In this document: positions 32,566-41,966 of the stretch, piece after piece
Layout of the letters: every line of letters begins with the position of its first letter
How positions within the stretch are numbered: position 1 is the stretch's first letter
NCBI GenBank assembly: GCA_019415525.1
Contig: DXZA01000067.1
Coordinates: forward strand, 372,001 to 436,000
DNA from: Tyzzerella sp.
Lineage (GTDB): Bacteria; Bacillota; Clostridia; Lachnospirales; Anaerotignaceae
DNA length: 64,000 nucleotides
Direction of reading: 5' to 3'
The notes under the pieces: generated by a model
The model's input: only the letters and a program-made list of their open reading frames with translations
Databases searched by the model: none
What the model was told of the DNA's origin: nothing
Position numbers and translations under genes: made by a program

Positions 32566-34452
32566 TTAATTTTTTCTTTTCATCTGTTCCATATATACAA
32601 GAAGTACTGATATATCAGCCGGTGAAACACCTGCTATTCTTGATGCATGACCTATTGATATAGGACGTATAGCATCAAGTTTTTGTTTTGCTTCAATACG
32701 AAGACCACTTATTGTACTATAATCAATATCTTCTGGAAGAAGTCTATTTTCAAGCTTTTTAAATTGTTCAACCTGATTTAACTGCTGTTTTATATAACCT
32801 TCATACTTAATTTGTATATTAACCTGTTCAGTTATTTCTGAATCAAGATTACATGGTCTATTTTTATCTATTGGTGCAAGTTTAAAATAATTAAGTTCAG
32901 GACGTTTTATAAGTTCTGAAAGTCTTACACCAGATTTTATAGGAGTTGAACCATATTCTGCAAGAAGATTTAAAACTTCTTCTTTAGGTGTTATTATAAC
33001 ACTTTGAACACGTTCAATTTCTTCTGCTACAAGTCTTTCCTTCTCAAGAAGTCTTTCATATCTTTTTTCTGTAACAAGACCTACTTCATATCCAAGTTTT
33101 GTAAGTCTTTGGTCTGCATTATCCTGTCTTAAAAGAAGTCTATATTCTGCACGAGAAGTCATCATTCTATATGGTTCTTTACTTCCTTTTGTTACTATAT
33201 CATCAATAAGAACCCCTATATATGCATCTGAACGTTTAAGTATAAGTGGTTTTTCACCTTTTACATATTGTGCTGCATTTATACCACCTATTATACCTTG
33301 TGCAGCTGCTTCTTCATATCCACTTGTTCCATTAAACTGACCTGCACTGAAAAGACCTTTTATATTTTTGAATTCAAGGCTTAATTTAAGCTGTGTTGCA
33401 TCTATACAATCATATTCTATAGCATATGCTGTACGCATTATTTCACAATTTTCAAGACCAGGTACACTTCTATACATTTTAAGCTGAACATCTTCCGGTA
33501 AAGATGTTGACATACCTTGAACATACATTTCATAAGTTCCTTCACCTTCAGGTTCAATAAAAATCTGATGGCGGTTTTTATCAGAGAAACGTACTATTTT
33601 ATCTTCTATTGATGGACAATATCTTGTTCCTGTACCTTCTATAACACCTGCATACATAGGTGAACGATGAAGATTTTCTCTTATAATATTGTGAGTTTCT
33701 TCATTTGTGTATGTAAGCCAACAAGGTATTTGTTCACGATAAATATCTTCAGATTTATTTTCGAATGAGAATGGTACTATATTTTCATCTCCATATTGTG
33801 GTTCCATTTTTGAAAAATCAACAGTTCTTTTATCTATACGAGCAGGAGTTCCTGTTTTGAAACGATAAAGTTTTACACCTAAATCCATAAGATTTTGGCT
33901 TAATTTTGTTGCATTCATAAGGCCATTTGGACCACAATCCATAATTGTTTCACCATAAAGACAACGAGCTTTCATATATGTACCCATACAAAGTACAACT
34001 GCTTTACAACGGAAAATAGCATCTGAATGAGTGACAACACCTGTTACTTTTCCATCTTCAACAAGAATTTCTGTTACTTCGTTTTGACGAATTTTAAGAT
34101 TTTCAGTATTTTCAAGTGTTTGTTTCATTGTTTCTTTATATCTATTTTTATCGGCCTGTGCTCTTAATGAATAAACGGCAGGGCCTTTTCCTGTATTAAG
34201 CATTTTAGTTTGAATATATGTTTTATCTATATTCTTGCCCATTTCACCGCCAAGGGCATCTACTTCTTTAACAAGATGACCTTTTGAACTACCACCAATA
34301 CTTGGATTGCAAGGCATCATTGCTACACTATCAAGGTTTATTGCAAACATTATAGTTTTAAGCCCCATACGAGCCGTCGCAAGAGCTGCTTCACAACCTG
34401 CGTGACCTCCGCCTATTACTATAACGTCTACTGAATCAGCTTCATATTTCAT
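32566..34452 (-). CDS. mnmG: tRNA uridine-34 modification enzyme MnmG (GidA)
   Basis: A FAD enzyme of 628 residues that, with MnmE, adds the aminomethyl or carboxymethylaminomethyl group to wobble U34. The dinucleotide-binding motif is VIGGGHAGCEAALA near the N-terminus. The MnmG signatures GPNGLMNATKLSQNL-like and GTRYCPSIEDKIVRF are present, and the helical C-terminus is complete. ATG follows AAGGAG. It leads a unit with a 146-aa gene and rsmG, and is separated from mnmE by a 200-bp repeat-rich spacer. Confidence 0.96.
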   Translation of the reverse strand: MKYEADSVDVIVIGGGHAGCEAALATARMGLKTIMFAINLDSVAMMPCNPSIGGSSKGHLVKEVDALGGEMGKNIDKTYIQTKMLNTGKGPAVYSLRAQADKNRYKETMKQTLENTENLKIRQNEVTEILVEDGKVTGVVTHSDAIFRCKAVVLCMGTYMKARCLYGETIMDCGPNGLMNATKLSQNLMDLGVKLYRFKTGTPARIDKRTVDFSKMEPQYGDENIVPFSFENKSEDIYREQIPCWLTYTNEETHNIIRENLHRSPMYAGVIEGTGTRYCPSIEDKIVRFSDKNRHQIFIEPEGEGTYEMYVQGMSTSLPEDVQLKMYRSVPGLENCEIMRTAYAIEYDCIDATQLKLSLEFKNIKGLFSAGQFNGTSGYEEAAAQGIIGGINAAQYVKGEKPLILKRSDAYIGVLIDDIVTKGSKEPYRMMTSRAEYRLLLRQDNADQRLTKLGYEVGLVTEKRYERLLEKERLVAEEIERVQSVIITPKEEVLNLLAEYGSTPIKSGVRLSELIKRPELNYFKLAPIDKNRPCNLDSEITEQVNIQIKYEGYIKQQLNQVEQFKKLENRLLPEDIDYSTISGLRIEAKQKLDAIRPISIGHASRIAGVSPADISVLLVYMEQMKRKN

Positions 34453-34482
34453 TTTTAATTCTCCTTAAAATAAATTAACAAA

Positions 34483-34643
34483 TCTTAAGGGCGTAGCCCT
34501 TATGGGGTTTGGGGCGTAGCCCCAAAATTGTATTTTTTGTTTTAATAAGTTTTTGTTATTAATTCTTTGTCAAACTTTCTTTTAGAAAGTTTGCAGGGTT
34601 TGGGACAGAGTCCCAAAGGTTTTTTAGGGGCGTAGCCCCGTTT
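34483..34643. repeat. Cluster of short GC-rich hairpins between mnmE and mnmG
   Basis: Several compact hairpins follow one another: AAGGGCGTAGCCCTT, TGGGGCGTAGCCCCA, AACTTTC...GAAAGTT, TGGGACAGAGTCCCA and GGGGCGTAGCCCC. Most share an N-GCGTAGC-N or GACAGAGTC core. The composition is unlike the surrounding DNA, and the parts are linked by the word AGGGTTTGGG or GGGGTTTGGGG. It looks like a composite intergenic repeat that may recur in the genome. Confidence 0.75.
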
Positions 34644-34653
34644 TTTATAAAAT

Positions 34654-36048
34654 TTATTTACCAAGACAGAAACGAGAGAATATTCTGTCAATAATTTCCT
34701 CATCAACACTTTCTCCTGTTATTTCTCCAAGATAACGAAGGGCATCTTGTAAATCCATAGAAATAAAATCTTCAGGCATACGTGTTTCTATTGTTATTTT
34801 TGCCTTTTCCATACTTTCTTTTGCATAGTAAAGAGAATTTTTATGACGAACATTTCCTATCATTACTTCATCAGAAATATTTACATCACCTGTCATAAAC
34901 ATATCTTTTATTCTATCAGTAAGGTTTTCAATGCCTTCATTTTCTTTTACTGACAGACTTATTATATCATTTTCATTTACATACTCAAGTAGTTTTTGTT
35001 TATCAAGTTTATTTTCAAGGTCTGATTTATTTAAAATAATAAGTGATTTTTTATCTTTTATAAAATCAAGAATTTCTATATCTTCATTATCAAGTTCTCT
35101 AGATGAATCAAGCATCATAAGAACAAGGTCTGCTTTTTGTGCATAGTCTTTTGATTTTGAAACACCCATTTTTTCTACGATATCACCTGTTTCTCTTATT
35201 CCTGCGGTATCAACTATTTTTACAGGTATACCATCTATATTCATAAACTCCTCAACAGTATCTCTTGTTGTTCCTGGGATATCTGTTACTATGGCTCTAT
35301 CCTCTTCAAGAAATCTATTTAAAAGAGATGATTTTCCTACATTTGGCTTTCCAAGTATTACTGTTTCTATACCTTCTTGAACTATTTTACCTCTGTCAGC
35401 AGTTTCAAGAAGTCTATTTATATCTTTTAAAACTTCATCAGATTGTTTATACATATTGTTATATGTTTCTTCTTCAATATCATGTTCAGGATAATCAATT
35501 GCAACTTCTATTGATGCAATCATATCAAGAAGTCTATCTCTTATAGCATTAACTGCTTCTTTAAGTTTACCTTCAAGTCTACCTACAGCAGCCTGTCTTG
35601 ACATATCTGTTTTTGAATTTATAACATCAATAACAGCTTCTGCTTGTGAAAGGTCTATTCTACCATTTAAAAATGCTCTTTTTGTAAATTCCCCTGGTTC
35701 TGCAAGTCTTGCACCACTATTTAATATGGATTCAAGAACTTTTTTTACAACAACAGTTCCACCATGACAGTTTATTTCAACTATATCATCTTTTGTATAT
35801 GTGTTTGGAGCTTTCATAACAGTAACAAGAACTTCATCTATTATATTTCCTGTCTTTATATCATATACAGTACCATATGAAACTGTGTGACTTTTCTTAT
35901 CTTTAAGTTTAATTCCTTTTATACTTTTAAAAATTTTATCTGCAATATCTATTGAACCATTACCACTTATACGTACAATACCTATACCACCACTTCCGGC
36001 AGGTGTTGATATTGCTGCAATTATATCATCTAATGATGTTCCTTTCAT
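34654..36048 (-). CDS. mnmE: tRNA modification GTPase MnmE (TrmE)
   Basis: A 464-residue GTPase that partners with MnmG in U34 modification. The N-terminal folate-binding domain contains GGIGIVRISG. The G domain is embedded in a helical domain: P-loop GKPNVGKSSLLN, switch DIPGTTRD, VDTAG, and NKSD. The C-terminus ends CLGK, matching the catalytic CxGK motif. ATG follows AAAGGGG. It is located between the jag operon terminator and the repeat cluster. Confidence 0.97.
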   Translation of the reverse strand: MKGTSLDDIIAAISTPAGSGGIGIVRISGNGSIDIADKIFKSIKGIKLKDKKSHTVSYGTVYDIKTGNIIDEVLVTVMKAPNTYTKDDIVEINCHGGTVVVKKVLESILNSGARLAEPGEFTKRAFLNGRIDLSQAEAVIDVINSKTDMSRQAAVGRLEGKLKEAVNAIRDRLLDMIASIEVAIDYPEHDIEEETYNNMYKQSDEVLKDINRLLETADRGKIVQEGIETVILGKPNVGKSSLLNRFLEEDRAIVTDIPGTTRDTVEEFMNIDGIPVKIVDTAGIRETGDIVEKMGVSKSKDYAQKADLVLMMLDSSRELDNEDIEILDFIKDKKSLIILNKSDLENKLDKQKLLEYVNENDIISLSVKENEGIENLTDRIKDMFMTGDVNISDEVMIGNVRHKNSLYYAKESMEKAKITIETRMPEDFISMDLQDALRYLGEITGESVDEEIIDRIFSRFCLGK

Positions 36049-36096
36049 TATGACACCCCTTTTTATATTTGAAATACTTAATTTTTATAATTAAAA

Positions 36097-36132
36097 TACC
36101 CGATACTTTCAAAAATAAGAAATTATCGGGTA
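36097..36132 (-). terminator. Terminator of the rpmH-jag operon
   Basis: TACCCGATA pairs with TATCGGGTA, followed on the minus strand by TTTTAATT. It lies just past the jag stop. Confidence 0.8.
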
Positions 36133-36143
36133 GTGTCTTTTAT

Positions 36144-36770
36144 TTACTGCTGATTTTTTAAAACTATAACAACATTACGATATGGCTCTTCACCTTCGCT
36201 ATATGTTGTAACATATCTATCGTTCTGAAGTGCTGAATGAATTATTCTTCTTTCATAAGGATTCATTGGCTCAAGAACAACGCTCTTTCTTGTCTGTTTA
36301 ACTTTTTTTGCAAGATTAAGAGCAAGAGTTTCAAGAGTTTCTTTTCTTCTTTGACGATAATTTTCAGTATCCATTGATATACTGATGTATGGTCCGTTGC
36401 CTTTATTGACAACAAGATTTACAAGATACTGTATTGAATCAAGAGTTTGACCTCTTTTTCCAATAAGTACACCCATATCGTCACCACTTAACTCTATTGA
36501 AAGCTGTTTATCCTTAAGTTTTGTATCAATATTTACTATTATACCCATAGCAAGAAACATTTCTCTAAGGAAGTTTTCTGCTATTTTTTCTGGGTTAAAT
36601 TTTCTTTTAACTTTTACAACGGCATTTTTGGCACCAAACATACCAAGAAATCCTTTTGAACCTTCATCAATTACAGTTATTTCAACTTCTTCTCTTGTAA
36701 GGTTCATTTCTTGAAGGGCTTCATTCACAGCATCATCTACGGTTTTTCCTGATTTTTCGAGTTCATCCAT
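36144..36770 (-). CDS. jag: RNA-binding protein Jag/KhpB
   Basis: A 208-residue protein with the Jag-N domain (residues 1-50, VNEALQEMNLTREEVEITV and GSKGFLGMFGAKNA), a KH domain (GVLIGKRGQTLDSIQYLV) and a C-terminal R3H domain (RKSVVLEPMNPYERRIIHSA). It binds RNA, usually with KhpA, and affects cell-wall growth and division in Firmicutes. It starts two bases after the yidC stop, so the two are coupled. Confidence 0.95.
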   Translation of the reverse strand: MDELEKSGKTVDDAVNEALQEMNLTREEVEITVIDEGSKGFLGMFGAKNAVVKVKRKFNPEKIAENFLREMFLAMGIIVNIDTKLKDKQLSIELSGDDMGVLIGKRGQTLDSIQYLVNLVVNKGNGPYISISMDTENYRQRRKETLETLALNLAKKVKQTRKSVVLEPMNPYERRIIHSALQNDRYVTTYSEGEEPYRNVVIVLKNQQ

Positions 36771-36772
36771 GA

Positions 36773-37792
36773 TTATAATGCTGCCCCTTTCTCATCTTTA
36801 TTTTTAAAATATTTCTGTAATACTATCTGCTGTCCCATCTGGAAAAGATTACTTACTGTCCAGTAAAGACCAAGACCGGCAGGAAGTGTTACAGTCATAA
36901 CACCCATCATTATAGGCATTACCATATTCATTGTTTTCATTGTTGCTGCTGTTGGGTCATCCGGATTCTGTGATGGTTGATTTTTCATCATAACTTTTGT
37001 TGAAAGCCAAGTTGTACCACCTGATAATATAGGAAGTATTAATTCAGGGAAACGGATACCCGGATTTTCTATAAGATGGATAAAAAGGAAGTTTTCCATC
37101 TGATTTTTCTGTGCAAGAAGCGGTATAAGGTCTTTTCCACTATCACCTAAAACAGCAAGTATCTGGTCCCAGTTACTTGATGTAAGTGAGTTTACAACCT
37201 GAACAATATCTTTTGCACTATTCATATCAAGCTGTACCTTCATTGAATCCGCTACCTGTGTTGCAAATCCTCCAATTGCGTCCATTCTAAGGTCAAGAGG
37301 AACTGAAAGAAGTGTATTTGCTATTGCATTATAATTATCTGCAACAACATCTACATATACATATGCTTGTTGGAAAATGTAAAACAATGCATATAAAATA
37401 GGAAGCTGTATAAGTAAAGGAAGACAGCCACCAAACATATTTATACCATTCTTTTTCTGGAACTCTTGCATTTCATATGCCATTCTCTGCTGTGATTCCT
37501 GGTCATTCTTTCCTGCATATTTAGCTCTAATTTTATTTAATTCAGGCTGAAGTTTTTGCATTTTATATGTTGATTTTTGTTGTTTAACCATAAGAGGAAA
37601 AAGAACAAGCTTAACAATAATTGTAAAAAGAATTATTGCTATACCAAGAGAGCCTGACTGTATAAACGAATAAATAAAGTTAAATAATATATTGTAGATA
37701 AAACCCAAAAAGTTTGCTATAGGACCAACTATAACTCCGGGCTTTCTTGCAGCAAGAAGTCCTGCTGAAGAAATTGCTAACGATTCTAACAC
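36773..37792 (-). CDS. yidC: Membrane protein insertase YidC (SpoIIIJ type)
   Basis: A 339-residue Oxa1-family insertase with five membrane helices. It has ITIIVKLVLFPLMVKQQ-like text after the first helix, with the conserved Arg/Lys environment, the cytoplasmic helical hairpin (MQKLQPELNKIRAKYAGKN), and NMFGGCLPLLIQLPI. The loop between helices 2 and 3 is long (about 100 residues). It lacks the large periplasmic domain of Gram-negative YidC. The start is GTG at 37792 behind AAGGAGG. In sporulating relatives SpoIIIJ supports the forespore feeding channel. Confidence 0.94.
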   Translation of the reverse strand: MLESLAISSAGLLAARKPGVIVGPIANFLGFIYNILFNFIYSFIQSGSLGIAIILFTIIVKLVLFPLMVKQQKSTYKMQKLQPELNKIRAKYAGKNDQESQQRMAYEMQEFQKKNGINMFGGCLPLLIQLPILYALFYIFQQAYVYVDVVADNYNAIANTLLSVPLDLRMDAIGGFATQVADSMKVQLDMNSAKDIVQVVNSLTSSNWDQILAVLGDSGKDLIPLLAQKNQMENFLFIHLIENPGIRFPELILPILSGGTTWLSTKVMMKNQPSQNPDDPTAATMKTMNMVMPIMMGVMTVTLPAGLGLYWTVSNLFQMGQQIVLQKYFKNKDEKGAAL

Positions 37793-37842
37793 TTTTTTGC
37801 CTCCTTAAACCGATGACTCATCAATCGAATATATGAAATTTT

Positions 37843-38055
37843 TTAGGGTACAGGGTCATATCCTCCCTCGTGAAAAGGATGACACTTTAAAAGTCGTCTT
37901 ATAGTAAGGTATCCACCTTTAAATATGCCATGTTTTGATATTGCTTCAAAAGCATATTGAGAACATGTCGGTGTAAATCGACAATGAGGCCCTAAAGCCG
38001 GAGATATGCATTTCTGATAAAAACGAATAAGAAATAATAAAAATTTTTTAATCAT
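37843..38055 (-). CDS. yidD: Membrane protein insertion efficiency factor YidD
   Basis: A 70-residue protein carrying the full YidD signature: LIRFYQKCISPALGPHCRF, TCSQYAFEAI and RRLLKCHPFHEGGYDPVP. It is an amphipathic peripheral membrane protein that assists YidC. ATG at 38055 follows the rnpA stop by four bases and AGGAAAG; upstream in-frame codons overlap rnpA and are not conserved. Confidence 0.95.
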   Translation of the reverse strand: MIKKFLLFLIRFYQKCISPALGPHCRFTPTCSQYAFEAISKHGIFKGGYLTIRRLLKCHPFHEGGYDPVP

Positions 38056-38059
38056 TATT

Positions 38060-38434
38060 TCACTTTCCTTCTTTATTTTTATGAAATAATACAATTTCTG
38101 ATTTTATCAAATTATGTTTTTTCATAAGATGCTTTAAAGATTTATCTAAAGTAAAATAATCAAGGTTTGCTGAAGAAACCCTTGCTATAACCACAATATC
38201 AAAACCGGATTTTATGTCCTTTTCCATGAGTCTGTAACTTTCACGAATAAGTCTTGTAACCCTTGAACGGGTAACACTTTTACCAACCTTTTTGCTTACA
38301 GATATACCAAGACGATTTATATCTTTATTATTTTTTTGTACATACATAACAAGATGTTTGTTAGCTATTGATTTTCCTCTGTTATATACATATCTAAAAT
38401 GTTGGTTCTTTTTTAGAGATTCAGTAAATTCCAC
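38060..38434 (-). CDS. rnpA: Ribonuclease P protein component
   Basis: A basic 124-residue protein that helps RNase P RNA cut tRNA leaders. It has the family start LKKNQHFRYVYNRGKS and the RNR-like motif KKVGKSVTRSRVTRLIRESY. The start is GTG at 38434 after AGGAG. It lies between rpmH and yidD, as in most bacteria. Confidence 0.96.
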   Translation of the reverse strand: MEFTESLKKNQHFRYVYNRGKSIANKHLVMYVQKNNKDINRLGISVSKKVGKSVTRSRVTRLIRESYRLMEKDIKSGFDIVVIARVSSANLDYFTLDKSLKHLMKKHNLIKSEIVLFHKNKEGK

Positions 38435-38542
38435 TTTTATTCTCCTTCGGACAAAAGCTTAAATCCGTCAAAATAAACTACATATTATAAAAGGCCACTA
38501 TATGCGGCCTTATTATAGTAGTAAGTATATAGAACTTTTAGA

Positions 38543-38677
38543 TTATGCGGATAATACTTTTCTTCCTTTTCTTCTTCTAGCTGCTAATACTTTTCTTCCG
38601 TTTGCTGTACTCATTCTTTTTCTGAAGCCATGTACTTTACTTCTCTGTCTTTTCTTTGGCTGGAATGTCATTTTCAT
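38543..38677 (-). CDS. rpmH: Ribosomal protein L34
   Basis: A 44-residue, very basic ribosomal protein with the invariant pattern MTFQPKKRQRSKVHGFRKRM and NGRKVLAARRRKGRKVLSA. ATG at 38677 follows GGAGGTG by seven bases; the longer in-frame reading is not conserved. First gene of the rpmH-rnpA-yidD-yidC-jag operon, transcribed away from the origin. Confidence 0.98.
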   Translation of the reverse strand: MKMTFQPKKRQRSKVHGFRKRMSTANGRKVLAARRRKGRKVLSA

Positions 38678-38830
38678 TTTTGTGCACCTCCTTTTATTGC
38701 ATAGCTTATCCTTGCTCCCATGCAAGCACTGCTACTATTATATTAAAAATTTACTCCTACGTCAAGAAAATTTATATTGTAAATAAAGTATTTTTGAGAC
38801 TTTTTTGGACTTTTAATATTTTAAAATAAA

Positions 38831-39215
38831 TATGGATAAATTATTTTTATTAACATAGATACTATAACTATACTGTTGATAAAATTTAAAAATTTTGTCG
38901 GTAACCGCTTTTTTTCTTGATAAACAATCAGTATTTTGTTATTATTATTAGAGTTATACACATTTTAAACAATTGTTGATATTTATTTTTGTTTGTAGTT
39001 CTAAGTTGTCCACATTCTGTTGATAAGTCTGTGTATAAGTTATAATAATTATTAAAAGATACTTCATTTTTACACAAATTTACAAAACACGACAGTGAAA
39101 AACTTTGTCCACAGCCGTGTTTATATCTTTTTTTGTGAATTTTTTTATCTGGAATTTATTTTTGTTAATAACAGTTTATATTTTTCTATGTGTATAAAAT
39201 TATTTTTTATCCACA
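38831..39215. other. oriC, left half: DnaA-box cluster upstream of dnaA
   Basis: Between rpmH and dnaA lie several DnaA boxes: TTATACACA at 38954, TTGTCCACA at 39006 and 39105, TTATACACA on the minus strand at 39030-39038 and 39189-39197, TTATCCACA at 39207, and a near match TATGGATAA at 38832. A TATAAT at 39041 with one box in its spacer is a candidate autoregulated dnaA promoter. Gene orientation diverges here. No gene is seen in this ~575-bp stretch. Confidence 0.92.
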
Positions 39216-39252
39216 TTTTTTTAACCGTTTTTTTAAGGAGGAATTTTTATAT

Positions 39253-40593
39253 ATGAACCAGGTAACAGAATACTGGAATGAGGCTTTAAAAATTATAGAG
39301 GAGGAAAGTTCTTCTCTTGTAAGTTTTGAGACCTGGATTATGCCTTTAGTTCCTGTTGAAATAGAAGGAAACAACTTTATTCTTCAAATAGGTGACTCTT
39401 TTTATAAGGAAATGATTGAAAAAAGATATATGGCTCTTATAAAAAATTCAATCAAAAAAGTTACTTCAAAAGAATATAATATATTGATTTTCACAGAAGA
39501 TGAATTAAAAGAAAGAAATAATCCAAAAAAGGTAAAAGAAACAAAACCTGTAACTAATGTTGAAAGTGTAGGTAATCTTAATCCAAGATACGTTTTTAGT
39601 TCATTTGTTGTTGGTAACAGCAATCGTATGGCACATGCGGCTTCTTTAGCTGTTGCTGAATCACCAGCAGATGCTTATAATCCACTTTTCCTTTATGGTG
39701 GTGTTGGTCTTGGAAAAACTCATCTTATGCATTCAATAGCTCATTACATACTTGAGCATAATCCTGATAAAAAAGTTCTTTATGCCTCAAGTGAAACTTT
39801 TACAAACGAACTTATAAATTCTATTAAAAACAATAAAAATGAAGAATTTAGAAATAAATATAGAAATATAGACGTTCTTCTTATCGATGATATACAGTTT
39901 ATTTCTCAAAAAGAAAGTACACAGGAAGAATTTTTCCATACATTTAATACTCTTCATGAGTCAAATAAACAAATTATAATTTCTTCTGACCGTCCTCCAA
40001 AAGAAATCAAAACTCTTGAAGATAGATTAAGAAGTCGTTTTGAATGGGGACTTATTGCTGATATTCAGCCACCAGACTATGAAACAAGAATTGCTATTTT
40101 ACAGAAAAAAGCTGATACTGACGGCCTTACTGTTCCTAATGAAGTTATGGCTTTTATAGCTAAATGTATTGTTTCAAATATTCGTGAGCTTGAAGGTGCT
40201 CTTACAAGAATTGTTGCTTATGCATCTCTTACAAATCAAGAAATAACAATAGAACTTGCTGAAAGTGCTCTTAAAGATATATTTAGTGAACAATCAGTTG
40301 TGCAAATAACTCCTGAACTTATACAGGAAGTTGTTGCTAACTACTATAATATACGTGCTGAAGATATTACAGGTAGTAAAAAGCCTAAAAATATAGCTTT
40401 TCCAAGACAAATTGCTATGTATCTTTCTAGAAAAATACTTGATATATCTCTTCCTAAAATAGGAGAACATTTTGGTGGACGTGACCATTCTACTGTTATT
40501 CATGCTTGTACAAAAATAGAAAAGGAACTTGAAAAAGACCCTTCATTACAAAAAACAATAATAGAAATAGAAAAACGTATTAAAGGACAATAA
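39253..40593 (+). CDS. dnaA: Chromosomal replication initiator DnaA
   Basis: A 446-residue AAA+ initiator that binds DnaA boxes, unwinds oriC and loads the helicase. Domain I spans residues ~1-85. Domain III carries Walker A GGVGLGKTHLMH and Walker B VLLIDDIQF, with sensor text IISSDRPPKEI. Domain IV ends with the DNA-binding signature GGRDHSTVIHA. ATG at 39253 follows AAGGAGG; the longer reading frame upstream runs through oriC boxes and is not conserved. It is flanked on both sides by DnaA boxes. Confidence 0.98.
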   Translation: MNQVTEYWNEALKIIEEESSSLVSFETWIMPLVPVEIEGNNFILQIGDSFYKEMIEKRYMALIKNSIKKVTSKEYNILIFTEDELKERNNPKKVKETKPVTNVESVGNLNPRYVFSSFVVGNSNRMAHAASLAVAESPADAYNPLFLYGGVGLGKTHLMHSIAHYILEHNPDKKVLYASSETFTNELINSIKNNKNEEFRNKYRNIDVLLIDDIQFISQKESTQEEFFHTFNTLHESNKQIIISSDRPPKEIKTLEDRLRSRFEWGLIADIQPPDYETRIAILQKKADTDGLTVPNEVMAFIAKCIVSNIRELEGALTRIVAYASLTNQEITIELAESALKDIFSEQSVVQITPELIQEVVANYYNIRAEDITGSKKPKNIAFPRQIAMYLSRKILDISLPKIGEHFGGRDHSTVIHACTKIEKELEKDPSLQKTIIEIEKRIKGQ

Positions 40594-40599
40594 TTATAT

Positions 40600-40835
40600 T
40601 GTGGATAAATTGTTGAATTAGTTGTTATAAAAATGTTAGTAAATTTTTTAAAAATTGTATATTGTGTAATCTGTTGATAAGTTTTAAAGTTATACAGATA
40701 TATTAACATTGTTATCAAATTCAATTTTTCCACAGTTTTCAAGGTATTTTAGGGTTATCCACATTTTCACAGCACCCTACTACTACCACTACTAAAAAAA
40801 TTTATATATATGTATATATCAATACCAAAAAGGAG
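40600..40835. other. oriC, right half: DnaA boxes, DnaA-trio and unwinding region
   Basis: Between dnaA and dnaN are TGTGGATAA at 40600, TTTTCCACA at 40726 and TTATCCACA at 40755-40763. After the last box come a short GC-richer spacer and six CTA-type triplets at 40777-40794 (CTA CTA CTA CCA CTA CTA), then an A/T-only-like tract. Box, GC cluster, trio and AT-rich DNA is the basal unwinding arrangement described in Bacillus, where the strand with 3'-GAT-5' trios is bound by DnaA. Confidence 0.85.
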
Positions 40836-40847
40836 TTGTAAACAATA

Positions 40848-41951
40848 ATGAAATTCACATGTCAAAGAGAACATCTTCTAAATGCCATTAACATAGTTTC
40901 AAAAGCAGTATCAAACCGTACAACTCTTCCTATATTAGAATGTATTTTATTAACAGTTTCTGAAAATGGATTTAAATTAACAGCAAATAATCTTGAATTG
41001 GGGATAGAAACTGCTTTTATTGATGCAAATGTGGAAGAATCCGGAATAATTGCTATTGAATCTAAAATATTTTCTGAAATTATTCGTCGTTTAAATGGTG
41101 ATACAGTTACTATTGAAACAGATGAAAAAAATATGGCTGTTATTTCTTCAAATTTTTCTCAATTTAAAATTGCAGGACAAGATGGGGAAGATTTTCCTAT
41201 GCTTCCTACTGTTGAAAAGAAAAATGAATATAGTTTATATCAAAATGATTTAAGAAATATGATAAGACAAACTATTTTTTCTATTGCTCAAGATGAGTCA
41301 AAACCTGTTCTTACAGGTGAACTTTTAGAAATGTCTGAAAATAGTATAAATATGGTTTCTGTTGATGGCTATAGAATTTCTTATAAAAAATGCCAGCTTT
41401 TAAATGGAAATGAAAATATTGAAGTTATCGTTCCAGGAAAAACTCTTAACGAAATAAGTAAAATACTTTCTACTGAAAGTGAAGATAAAGTATCTATTTA
41501 TGTAACAGACAAACATGTACTTTTTGACCTTGGAAAAAGTATTGTAGTTTCAAGAATTATTGAAGGTGAATATATAAAATACAGACAAAGTTTTACTGAA
41601 GATTTTAAAACAAGAATTTTAGTAAACAGAAGTGAATTTATTTCAAGTCTTGAAAGAGCTTCTCTTATTTCAAGAGATAGTAAAAAAATTCCTGTTAAAT
41701 TAGAAATAGGTGGTAATAGAATTATAATAAATTCTAATGCGGAACTTGGTACAGCTCATGAAGAACTTGATATTGAATGTGATGGAGATGGTCTTAAAAT
41801 TGCTTTTAATCCAAGATATCTTATAGATGCTTTAAAAGCAGTTGAAGAAGATAAAGTTGCTATACAATTTACTGCTTCTTTAAGTCCGGCTATTATTAAA
41901 CCTCTTGAAGGTGATGAGTATAAATATCTTATACTTCCTTTAAGAATGTGA
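40848..41951 (+). CDS. dnaN: DNA polymerase III beta sliding clamp
   Basis: A 367-residue ring protein that tethers the replicative polymerase. The three-domain clamp pattern is complete: MKFTCQREHLLNAINIVSKA and then TLPILECILL at the start, and the C-terminal AIQFTASLSPAIIKPLEG, which ends in YLILPLRM, forming the hydrophobic peptide-binding pocket. ATG follows AAAGGAG by about 12 bases, immediately after the oriC unwinding region. It precedes the S4-domain gene by 15 bp. Confidence 0.98.
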   Translation: MKFTCQREHLLNAINIVSKAVSNRTTLPILECILLTVSENGFKLTANNLELGIETAFIDANVEESGIIAIESKIFSEIIRRLNGDTVTIETDEKNMAVISSNFSQFKIAGQDGEDFPMLPTVEKKNEYSLYQNDLRNMIRQTIFSIAQDESKPVLTGELLEMSENSINMVSVDGYRISYKKCQLLNGNENIEVIVPGKTLNEISKILSTESEDKVSIYVTDKHVLFDLGKSIVVSRIIEGEYIKYRQSFTEDFKTRILVNRSEFISSLERASLISRDSKKIPVKLEIGGNRIIINSNAELGTAHEELDIECDGDGLKIAFNPRYLIDALKAVEEDKVAIQFTASLSPAIIKPLEGDEYKYLILPLRM

Positions 41952-41966
41952 TAAAGGAGATTTATT

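Noticed and set aside
34483..34643. CRISPR or riboswitch between mnmE and mnmG
   Set aside because: Short self-complementary hairpins of varying sequence without spacers; no known aptamer core. It looks like an intergenic repeat.
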